Positions 31,577 to 37,707 of a stretch of DNA of 41,376 nt are shown here, piece by piece (the first letter of the stretch is position 1; every line of letters starts with the position of its first letter). Both the position numbers and the translations under genes were made by a program. The notes beneath the pieces are model-generated. The model saw only the letters and a list, made by a program, of their open reading frames with translations. It searched no databases and had not been told where the DNA came from. The DNA comes from Caulobacteraceae bacterium (GTDB lineage: Bacteria; Pseudomonadota; Alphaproteobacteria; Caulobacterales; Caulobacteraceae). Location of the stretch: NCBI GenBank assembly GCA_025450315.1, contig JANWHQ010000059.1:1-41376 (forward strand), read 5' to 3'.

Positions 31577-32284
31577 CTACTCCGCCGCCTCCGCCACCGC
31601 GCTGGCGGCGATCAGCTCGACCACCTCCGACGTCGGGCGCACGTCGGCGAAGATCATGCACATGTTGTCGAGCGTGGCGTTATGGGCCGCGTCGGTGAGC
31701 GCCGCGTTGGCGTCGGAGACGAACACCAGCTTGTAATTCATCTGCATGGCGTCGCGAGCGGTCGACTCGCAGCAGCAGTTCGACAGCGTGCCGGTGATGA
31801 TCAGGGTGTCGATTCCGCGCGCCTGCAGCACTTCGTGCAGCCGGCTGGCCCCCGGCACGAAGGCGCCGAAGCGGCTCTTGTCGACGAAGAGGTCGCCATC
31901 CTGCACGTCCATCGCCGGCCACAGCCGCCAGTGGTGGCGGCCGTGGCCGAAGGACGCCTCGAAGCCGGCGGTGCTTTCGGCGGTATGGAAGTACTTGAAC
32001 CAGTTGGACCAGCTCTGCAGCGAATCCTCGCCGAGGGTCATCTGCAGGAAGACGTTGGTCCCCCCGGCCTGGCGGACCGCGCGGCTGATCGCGTTGATGT
32101 TGTCCACGATCTCCCGCGCCACGGGGACCTCGACCGGCGCCCCCGGCTCCACGAAGCCGTTCTGCATGTCCACGATCACATGGGCGGTGCGCGACAGCTC
32201 CAGCCGGTCGAACATGTGCAGCGCCCCGCCGCGCTGGCGGCGGGCGAACGCCAGGGCCTCGGGCGAGATGCGGATCCGGTGCAT
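31577..32284 (-). CDS. Isochorismatase-fold cysteine hydrolase
   Basis: The 235-residue protein shows the catalytic triad of the cysteine-hydrolase family: Asp39 (IVDMQNGF), Lys136 (FVDKSRFGAF) and Cys171 (TLSNCCCESTARDA, three cysteines in a row, with Cys171 aligned to the catalytic residue). The segments EASFGHGRHHWRLWPAM and FVSDANAALTDAAHNATLDNM are typical. Members hydrolyse isochorismate, nicotinamide, N-carbamoyl compounds or other amides; the substrate cannot be told. ATG at 32284 after GGGAGCC. It is divergent from the next NTF2-like gene; the gap has a CGTGTC-N9-GACACG inverted repeat. Confidence 0.9.
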   Translation of the reverse strand: MHRIRISPEALAFARRQRGGALHMFDRLELSRTAHVIVDMQNGFVEPGAPVEVPVAREIVDNINAISRAVRQAGGTNVFLQMTLGEDSLQSWSNWFKYFHTAESTAGFEASFGHGRHHWRLWPAMDVQDGDLFVDKSRFGAFVPGASRLHEVLQARGIDTLIITGTLSNCCCESTARDAMQMNYKLVFVSDANAALTDAAHNATLDNMCMIFADVRPTSEVVELIAASAVAEAAE

Positions 32285-32362
32285 GTCGGGCTCCCTTGCT
32301 GCAGTGCGCGATCATGCGCGCGGCGGCCGACGCGGCGCAAGGTTTGACCGGCCCGGCGCCCC

Positions 32363-32383
32363 CGTGTCTGATGGCCGGACACG
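32363..32383 (+). promoter_or_regulatory. CGTGTC-N9-GACACG inverted repeat in divergent promoter region
   Basis: Perfect 6-bp arms with a 9-base spacer lie between the isochorismatase-fold gene and the NTF2-like gene, 23 bp before the latter's start. It may be an operator for an unknown regulator or a hairpin in the leader; no regulator gene is adjacent. Confidence 0.35.
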
Positions 32384-32405
32384 CCACAGCCGAGGACGCG
32401 CCCAG

Positions 32406-33110
32406 ATGCCCGACGAGACCGCCCGCATCTCCCAGTTGGAGGCCCAGGTCCAGGCCCTGGCCCGCGAGCTCTCGCTGTTGCAGGACGAGAAGGCGATCCG
32501 CCGGCTGCAGCACACCTACGGCTACTTCATGGACAAGGGCCTCTACGACGAGGTGGTCGACCTGTTCGCCGAGGACGGCGAGCTCAGATTCATGGGCGGG
32601 GTGTTCAAGGGCAAGGCCGGGGTGCGCCGGCTCTATTGCGGGCGCCTGCGGCCCGGGTTCACCAAGAAGAACGGCCCAGCCTACGGCCTGCTCTGCGACC
32701 ACATCCAGATGCAGGACGTGATCCACGTGGCCCCGGACGGCCTGACCGCGAAGGCCCGCTTCCGCGCCCTGCTGCAAGGCGGCAGCCACGATTCCAAGCC
32801 CGACATCAACCCCCACCTGCCGCGGCAATGGTGGGAGGGCGGGCTCTACGAGAACCACTACGTCAAGGAGGACGGCGTCTGGAAGGTGAAGGTCATGGGC
32901 CACCACCTCACCTGGCAGGGCGACTTCGAGACCGGCTGGGCGCACCAGGTCCCCTACGAGGGCGAGTTCTGGAAGACGCCGTATCCCGAGGACCCGCTGG
33001 GCCCGGACCAGATCGTGCCCTCGGACTCCAAGTTCTGGCCCGAGACCAACCTTGTGCCGTTCCACTACCTCCACCCGGTGACGGGCGGGGAGATCGTGGC
33101 GGAAGCCTAG
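32406..33110 (+). CDS. NTF2/SnoaL-like protein, possible diarylpropane-lyase relative
   Basis: The 234-residue protein has a short coiled start (ARISQLEAQVQALARELSLLQDEKAIRRLQHTYGYFMDKGLYDEVVDLFAEDGELRF), then the NTF2 core (GVRRLYCGRLRPGF, CDHIQMQDVIHVAPDGLTAKARFRALLQGG, WWEGGLYENHYVKEDGVWKVKVMGHHLTWQGDFETGW) and a long C-terminal tail (about 175-234). Size and tail are like the cofactor-free lyase LdpA and other NTF2-fold proteins of lignin dimer degradation. That link is inference from fold and neighbours, not an alignment. ATG at 32406 after GAGGA. Its stop shares CTAG with the convergent gene. Confidence 0.83.
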   Translation: MPDETARISQLEAQVQALARELSLLQDEKAIRRLQHTYGYFMDKGLYDEVVDLFAEDGELRFMGGVFKGKAGVRRLYCGRLRPGFTKKNGPAYGLLCDHIQMQDVIHVAPDGLTAKARFRALLQGGSHDSKPDINPHLPRQWWEGGLYENHYVKEDGVWKVKVMGHHLTWQGDFETGWAHQVPYEGEFWKTPYPEDPLGPDQIVPSDSKFWPETNLVPFHYLHPVTGGEIVAEA

Positions 33111-33610
33111 CGGCAGACCGTATCGTCGGGTTGGGCCTGCTCGATCGAGACGATCACCACCGCCGGGACGGTTTGAGGCCAATTCTCCAGGCTGCTCGCG
33201 CCGGGGCGAACCGGACAGGTCGAGGTGGCGGCCGAAAGCACCTTGCCGTCACGGACGCCGACGATTCGCGCCTGATAGCGGAGCGGTGTCGCCGCGCGGC
33301 TGTTCACCACCAGGAGGGTGTTGCCCTCGCTTCCGCGACTGAGCGCAAATGAAACCTGCGCCGAGGCCAGCCCGTCGTTCGGTGTTTTCTGATCGGCCGG
33401 CGATGGCGCGCGCCCGGCGCCCACGAGCGTGGCGCGACCATCCGCGCCGATGGCGAACACGGCCCGGTCGCCATTCACCAGGAACAGGCCGCCGCTCTTG
33501 AGCATGCCGGTGGGCGGCAAGGTCGGCGGCGCGACCTGCTGGGCAGCGGCCGCGCTGCCGAAGCCCAGAGCGAGGCCGAACAGCATGGCTGTGGACTGTC
33601 GTCCCATCAT
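33107..33610 (-). CDS. Small exported protein, unknown function
   Basis: The 167-residue product has a signal peptide (MMGRQSTAMLFGLALGFGSAAAAQQ, cleavage near 23) and a small beta-rich domain: SGGLFLVNGDRAVFAIG, SAQVSFALSRGSEGNTLLVVNSRAATPLRYQARIVGVRDGKVLSAATSTCPV, and AVVIVSIEQAQPDDTVCR. Two cysteines in the mature part may form a disulfide. There are two adjacent ATG codons (33610 and 33607); the second has better spacing from GGGAGGGG. The stop overlaps that of the convergent NTF2-like gene by 4 bp. Family not recognised. Confidence 0.75.
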   Translation of the reverse strand: MMGRQSTAMLFGLALGFGSAAAAQQVAPPTLPPTGMLKSGGLFLVNGDRAVFAIGADGRATLVGAGRAPSPADQKTPNDGLASAQVSFALSRGSEGNTLLVVNSRAATPLRYQARIVGVRDGKVLSAATSTCPVRPGASSLENWPQTVPAVVIVSIEQAQPDDTVCR

Positions 33611-33653
33611 CCCCTCCCGCAGACCAGGACGGCCAAGATTCGGCCGCCGTTTC

Positions 33654-34574
33654 TCAACGTTTCGCCTCCAGGTTCTCCGAGGCGACCATCCTGGCCCGGT
33701 CGCGGGCCCAGTTCTGCAGGGCCTCGGTGCGCCGCCTGGCGCCCTCGGGATCGGATTCGAGCGGCGGGACGGCGTCCAGGATCGCCTTGAAGTGCTTCTC
33801 CAGCCCCTCCCTCACCTCGGGATAGGGGATGCAGTAGAGCTGGTTCTCCTCCACCGCCCGCTTGATGTGGCCGGCCAGGACGTCCGGCTCCATGCCGTGG
33901 ATGTGGATCGACTTCAGCGACTCGATGGTCTGCTCGTTGACCACATAGCCGGTGTTCTTCAGGTGCTCGGGCCGGATCCGGGTGGCCTCGGCGATGTTGG
34001 ACTTGATGTTGGCCGGAGTGCAGACGGTGACGCCGATGCCGTACTTCTCCAGCGACATCCGGTAGCTTTCCGACAAATTGTTCACCGCCGCCTTGGCCGC
34101 GCAGTAGATCGCCGCGGCGGTCGAGCCCTCGAACCCGCCCATCGAGGAGGTGTTGACGATGTGGCCCGGCTTGCCCGAGGCGATCATGCGCGGCACGAAG
34201 GTCTGCATGCCGTTGACCACGCCCCAGAAGTCGACGCCCATAAGCCAGTCCCAGTCCTCGTAGGTGGACTTCTCGGTGGGCCCGAAGGTGTTGACCCCGG
34301 CGTTGTTGAACACCAGCTGCGGCGCCGAGCCATAGACCTTCTCCACCTCGTCGGCGGCGGCCGCGTAGGCGGCCCGGTCGGTGACGTCGAGCCGGATGCC
34401 GTGGACGGCGGCGTTCTTGCCGCGGAACCAGGCCAGCGCCTCGTCGATGGCGCTCTGGCGGATGTCGGCGATCACCACCTTGCATCCGGCCTCGGAGAAG
34501 GCCCTGGCCAGGCCCAGGCCCAGGCCCGAGGCGCCGCCAGTGATGAAGGCGATCTTTCCGTGAAAGTCCTTCAT
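33654..34574 (-). CDS. SDR dehydrogenase resembling LigD-type C-alpha dehydrogenases
   Basis: The 306-residue SDR begins [26 protein letters not shown]. It has DVTDRAAY, NNAGVNTFGP, TSSMGG with catalytic Ser, and YCAAKAAVNNL with Tyr/Lys. From memory it is very close to LigD/LigO-type NAD-dependent C-alpha dehydrogenases of beta-aryl-ether lignin dimers: VCTPANIKSNIAEA, LYCIPYPEVREGLEKHFKAILDA and ESDPEGA are shared blocks. It would oxidise a benzylic alcohol of an aryl-ether dimer to the ketone. ATG at 34574 after AGGAGGAAGCC. Downstream of the GlcG-like gene with 68 bp between; cotranscription possible. Confidence 0.88.
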   Translation of the reverse strand: MKDFHGKIAFITGGASGLGLGLARAFSEAGCKVVIADIRQSAIDEALAWFRGKNAAVHGIRLDVTDRAAYAAAADEVEKVYGSAPQLVFNNAGVNTFGPTEKSTYEDWDWLMGVDFWGVVNGMQTFVPRMIASGKPGHIVNTSSMGGFEGSTAAAIYCAAKAAVNNLSESYRMSLEKYGIGVTVCTPANIKSNIAEATRIRPEHLKNTGYVVNEQTIESLKSIHIHGMEPDVLAGHIKRAVEENQLYCIPYPEVREGLEKHFKAILDAVPPLESDPEGARRRTEALQNWARDRARMVASENLEAKR

Positions 34575-34642
34575 GGCTTCCTCCTGATTTTCGCCACGGG
34601 CTTACCCGAGGACCGGCGCGGTGTCGAACGCCGGCGGGAAGT

Positions 34643-35080
34643 TCACTCCCGGCCGGGATCGGCCTTGAACCCTGCCCATTCGATGCCGGCCAGGGCCGCG
34701 GCCTCGTCATTGTCCGAGACGTCCCCCGACACGCCGACCGCGCCCAGCAGCACGCCCTCCCCATCGCGCACCAGGACCCCGCCGGGCGCCGGGGCCAGAC
34801 CGCCCTGGATGACGCCGGCCAGGGCCGAATAGAACACCGGTTGCGACTTGGCGCGGGCGGCGATGGTGCGAGAGCCCAGGCCCATGCCGATGGCGCCGTT
34901 GGCCTTGGCCAGGGCGATGTCCTGCCGGCGCAGGCTGGTCCCGTCCTCGGCGGCATAGGCGATGAGGGCGCCGCGCGCATCGAGCACCGCCACGCCCAGC
35001 GGCTGGAACCGCCGGTCGCGGGCGTATTTCAGGGCTCCCGCGACGATGGCCTGGGCGGTTTGCAAATTCAGCACGGTCAT
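34643..35080 (-). CDS. GlcG/HbpS-family protein
   Basis: The 145-residue protein matches the PF03928 GlcG/HbpS family: LNLQTAQAIVAGALKYARDRRFQPLGVAVLDARGALIAYAAEDGTSL, LAKANGAIGMGLGSRTIA, and GGVLVRDGEGVLLGAVGVSGDVSDNDEAAALAGIEWAGF. The family includes the haem-binding HbpS sensor accessory protein and proteins of unknown function near catabolic genes. No signal peptide is present, so it is cytoplasmic here. ATG at 35080. It is divergent from the sigma-factor module at 108 bp. Its role beside the SDR is unclear. Confidence 0.88.
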   Translation of the reverse strand: MTVLNLQTAQAIVAGALKYARDRRFQPLGVAVLDARGALIAYAAEDGTSLRRQDIALAKANGAIGMGLGSRTIAARAKSQPVFYSALAGVIQGGLAPAPGGVLVRDGEGVLLGAVGVSGDVSDNDEAAALAGIEWAGFKADPGRE

Positions 35081-35188
35081 GGCCTCATTCCCTTTGCGCG
35101 GACCATCTCAAACTCCCGGCTCGGCGCCAACGGGGTGAGGGAAGCGGGCGCGCGCAACCGTATAGTGGGACATGCAAGGGCCGCCAGC

Positions 35189-35485
35189 ATGACCGACCGC
35201 CTCCAAGCCATCCTCCACCGCCTTCCACCGCCCGCGCTGGACCACAGCCTGGACCAGCTCGAGCCCCAGGTCTGGGCGCGCATCGATCGCCTGCGCCCGG
35301 CCGGCGCCGCAGCGCTCACCTCCGGCCTGCGCTTCCAGCTGGCCGCCGCGGCCCTGGCCCTGGTGGTCGGCATGGCGCTGGGCTGGGCCAACACCAGCGT
35401 CAACCGCTCGCGCAGCGACGAATCCCTGCTCTACGCCAGCTACATCGAGACCGGCCCGATGGCCCGGCTGGAGAGCGGCCTGTGA
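35189..35485 (+). CDS. Small single-pass membrane protein, CnrY-like anti-sigma candidate
   Basis: The 98-residue protein has a cytoplasmic amphipathic N-terminus (TDRLQAILHRLPPPALDHSLDQLEPQVWARIDRL), one membrane segment (about 50-67) and a short periplasmic tail with TSVNRSRSDESLLYASYIETGPMARL. This matches the layout of CnrY/NccY-type anti-sigma factors in cnrYXH operons, which bind the ECF sigma with the N-terminal helices. ATG at 35189. Its stop overlaps the GTG of the next gene. The assignment rests on order and topology more than sequence identity. Confidence 0.75.
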   Translation: MTDRLQAILHRLPPPALDHSLDQLEPQVWARIDRLRPAGAAALTSGLRFQLAAAALALVVGMALGWANTSVNRSRSDESLLYASYIETGPMARLESGL

Positions 35486-35946
35486 ATGCAGGCGCCTGGC
35501 GGGGGTTCGCCCTCACCCTGGTCATCGCCATCGTGGCGGGCTTCGCCGGCGCGCGCCTGGGCATGCTGGGCCAGCATCGAAGCCCGGCCGGCGGCGCGCC
35601 CTACGCCAGCGTGCGCCAGGCGGTGGACGACCTGCTTGAGCGCGACTTCAAGCTGACGGCCGCGCAGAAGCAGCAGATCGCCCAGATCGACCAGCGCTTC
35701 TCGGTGGTCCACAACCAGATCTGGACCGGCATCTACACCGAGAACGCCCAGCTCGCGAACGCCGTGGCCGCCAACATGACGCTGAGTCCGGACGCCAAGA
35801 AGGCCATCGCCGGCATCCAGGACGGGGTGGGGCGGCTGCACACCGAGTCCATCATCTACGTGCTCGAGATCCGCCAGGTGCTGACCCCCGCGCAGCGGCC
35901 CGACTTCGACGAGCACGTCATCATGGCGCTGATGCGCTCGCCGTGA
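35482..35946 (+). CDS. Periplasmic metal-sensor-like protein (CnrX/ZraP type)
   Basis: The 154-residue protein has an N-terminal membrane anchor (about 7-29) and a helical-hairpin periplasmic domain of the heavy-metal-resistance type: VRQAVDDLLERDFKLTAAQKQQIAQIDQRFSVVHNQIWTGIYTENAQLANAV and LSPDAKKAIAGIQDGVGRLHTESIIYVLEIRQVLTPAQRPDFDEHVIMALM. Candidate ligands are His and Met near the end (EHVIMALM) and His in VVHNQ and RLHTE, but the CnrX ligand set is not fully recognisable. Thus metal or another stress may be the signal. GTG start overlaps the previous stop, and its own stop overlaps the sigma-factor GTG. Confidence 0.82.
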   Translation: MNAGAWRGFALTLVIAIVAGFAGARLGMLGQHRSPAGGAPYASVRQAVDDLLERDFKLTAAQKQQIAQIDQRFSVVHNQIWTGIYTENAQLANAVAANMTLSPDAKKAIAGIQDGVGRLHTESIIYVLEIRQVLTPAQRPDFDEHVIMALMRSP

Positions 35947-36536
35947 GCCACGACGTCGCGACCGACGCCGAGCTGGTCGCCGAAGTCCTGTCCGGTCGGG
36001 AGGCGGCGTTCACCGCCCTCATGCGCCGTCACAAGACCTGGCTCTACCTGTTCGTGCGCCGGCACGTGGCCACCTCGGAAGACGCCTACGACGTGGTGCA
36101 GGAGGCCTTCGCCTCGGCCTGGTCGGCCCTGAAGAGCTACGATCGGGCCCGGCCCTTCGACATCTGGCTGCGCCGGATCGCCCTGAACAAATGCCGCGAC
36201 CGCGGCCGGCGCGAAGCGGTGCGGCGCAGGGCCTTCTCGCTGGTGGGCCTGGCCCCGGACGCCGCCGAGCAGATCCCCGACACCGCGCCGGGCGCCGAGG
36301 CGGCCAGCATCGGCGGGCAGGCCCTGGCCCGGCTCAACGCCGCCATCGCCGCCCTGCCCGACAAGCTCAAGCAGCCGCTGATCCTGACCTCGCTGCAGGG
36401 CCTGTCGCAGCGCGAGGCGGCCGAGGTGCTGGGGGTCACGCCCAAGGTGGTGGAGATGCGCGCCTACAGGGCCCGCAAGCAGCTGGCCGACCGGCTGTCG
36501 CCCGGCGACTTCGAGGACCTGGAGCAGATGGGCTGA
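35943..36536 (+). CDS. ECF-type RNA polymerase sigma factor
   Basis: This 197-residue ECF sigma factor has region 2 (AAFTALMRRHKTWLYLFVRRHVATSEDAYDVVQEAFASAWSALKSYDRARPFDIWLRRIALNKCRDRGRR, about 19-91) and region 4 (INAAIAALPDKLKQPLILTSLQGLSQREAAEVLGVTPKVVEMRAYRARKQLADRL, about 130-185). The linker between them is normal. Its likely regulators, a small membrane protein and a periplasmic sensor, are encoded upstream in an order like cnrYXH. GTG at 35943. The three genes overlap by GTGA at both junctions, so equal synthesis is expected. The regulon is unknown. Confidence 0.92.
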   Translation: MSHDVATDAELVAEVLSGREAAFTALMRRHKTWLYLFVRRHVATSEDAYDVVQEAFASAWSALKSYDRARPFDIWLRRIALNKCRDRGRREAVRRRAFSLVGLAPDAAEQIPDTAPGAEAASIGGQALARLNAAIAALPDKLKQPLILTSLQGLSQREAAEVLGVTPKVVEMRAYRARKQLADRLSPGDFEDLEQMG

Positions 36537-36576
36537 AGCGCGAACTCCTGCTCGGGCGGCGAAGTTCGGGTATCTT

Positions 36577-36715
36577 GTCTTCCCCCGCTTGCGGGGGAGT
36601 GTGTTCCGCACGTGCGCTCCTGGAAACGCGGATGGCTGCTGCGGACAATTGCGGATGCCTCTCGAGACCGGGCCCCTCAATCGCTTCGCGCCACCTCCCC
36701 CGCAAGCGGGGAAGG
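36577..36715. repeat. Inverted pair of C5GC/GCG5 hairpins (dispersed palindromic repeat type)
   Basis: One hairpin is TCCCCCGC-TT-GCGGGGGA (36581-36598); the other is CCTCCCCCGC-AA-GCGGGGAAGG (36694-36715, one mismatch). The second is nearly the reverse complement of the first, and the two flank about 95 bp that includes the TCGCTTCGCGCCACC sequence often found beside such repeats in Caulobacterales. The pair lies between the convergent sigma-factor and SDR genes, so it may also work as a two-way terminator. Confidence 0.75.
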
Positions 36716-36722
36716 CTGACAC

Positions 36723-37613
36723 CTAGTTGTCGATGGCGAACGAGGCCAGGCGGGTCTCTTCGGTGGTCTTGGCCCGGCGGGCTTCCATCTCGGCGCGTTC
36801 CGGGTCGATGCCTTCCGCCGGCGGGAAGGCGTCCAGCATGCGCTGGAAGTACGCGGCCACCTCCTCTTTGAACTCGCCGTGGGGGAAGATGTAGAGCTCG
36901 TTGCTCCGGATGCCCTGCAGCACCCGTTCGCCCACCTCGCGCGGGTCCATGCCGCGGGTGATCGGATCGGCAGTCTCGCCGGCGTCCGCGCCGCCCTGGT
37001 CGTGGGTGGCCCGGTAGAGGCCCCCCGAGGTCATGGCGCGGGTGGCGACCAGGCCCGGGCACAGCACCGAGACCCCGATCCGGTGCGGGACCAGCGCCAG
37101 CCTCAGGGCGTCGCTCATGCCGCGCACGGCGAACTTGGCGGTGGAGTAGCTGCCCACGAAGGCCGGCACCGGGATCATCCCGGCCATCGAGGAGGTGTTG
37201 ACGATGTGGCCGCCCTCGCCGTGGGCCTTGATGCGCGGCAGGAAGTTGACCAGGCCGTTGATGGTCCCGCCGACGCAGACCCCCATCACATAGTCCCAGT
37301 CCTCGTAGCTGTGCTGGTCGATGTCGCCGCGGGCGGCGACGCCGGCGTTGTTGCAGAGCACGTGCACCTTGCCGAACACCTTCTCGGTCTCTGCCGCGGC
37401 CCGCTCCATGCCCGGCCGGTCGGAGACGTCGACCCGGATCAGGTGCAGGTTGTTGGCGCCCGGATGGCGCGAGGCCACCTCGTCCAGGTGCTGTTGCAGC
37501 AGGTCGGCGACCACCACCTTCATGCCCGCGTCCAGGAACGCCTGGGCCATGCCGTAGCCGATTCCGGAAGCGCCCCCGGTGATGAAGGCGACCTTGCCCT
37601 CGACGTTCTTCAT
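36723..37613 (-). CDS. Short-chain dehydrogenase/reductase (third)
   Basis: The 296-residue SDR begins [30 protein letters not shown] and carries DVSDRPGM, NNAGVAARGDI, NTSSMAG (Ser) and YSTAKFAVRGM (Tyr/Lys). Its C-terminal extension (NELYIFPHGEFKEEVAAYFQRMLDAFPP, then ERAEMEARR) is of the same subfamily as the other two SDRs in this window. ATG at 37613 after AAGGGAGAG is preferred over a start 11 codons upstream. It lies behind the TonB receptor gene on the same strand, but a terminator separates them. Substrate unknown; an aromatic or terpenoid alcohol fits. Confidence 0.9.
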   Translation of the reverse strand: MKNVEGKVAFITGGASGIGYGMAQAFLDAGMKVVVADLLQQHLDEVASRHPGANNLHLIRVDVSDRPGMERAAAETEKVFGKVHVLCNNAGVAARGDIDQHSYEDWDYVMGVCVGGTINGLVNFLPRIKAHGEGGHIVNTSSMAGMIPVPAFVGSYSTAKFAVRGMSDALRLALVPHRIGVSVLCPGLVATRAMTSGGLYRATHDQGGADAGETADPITRGMDPREVGERVLQGIRSNELYIFPHGEFKEEVAAYFQRMLDAFPPAEGIDPERAEMEARRAKTTEETRLASFAIDN

Positions 37614-37656
37614 GGCCGCTCTCCCTTGGCTGCGGTCCCGGCCCACTCAAACCCAA

Positions 37657-37684
37657 ACGGGGCCGGACGTCAGCCCGGCCCCGT
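37657..37684 (-). terminator. Intrinsic terminator after the TonB receptor gene
   Basis: A perfect 10-bp stem ACGGGGCCGG (37657-37666) with CCGGCCCCGT (37675-37684) and an 8-base loop lies 23 bp after the receptor stop on the minus strand, followed by TTTGGGTTTG. The T tract is interrupted, so strength is uncertain. Confidence 0.65.
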
Positions 37685-37707
37685 CAAGTCCGGGAACAAT
37701 TCTATGC

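Noticed and set aside
35140-35166. ECF-type promoter (GGAAGC, then CGTATA) upstream of the CnrY-like gene
   Set aside because: The spacer of about 13 bp is too short for the usual ECF consensus, so I do not list it as a feature.
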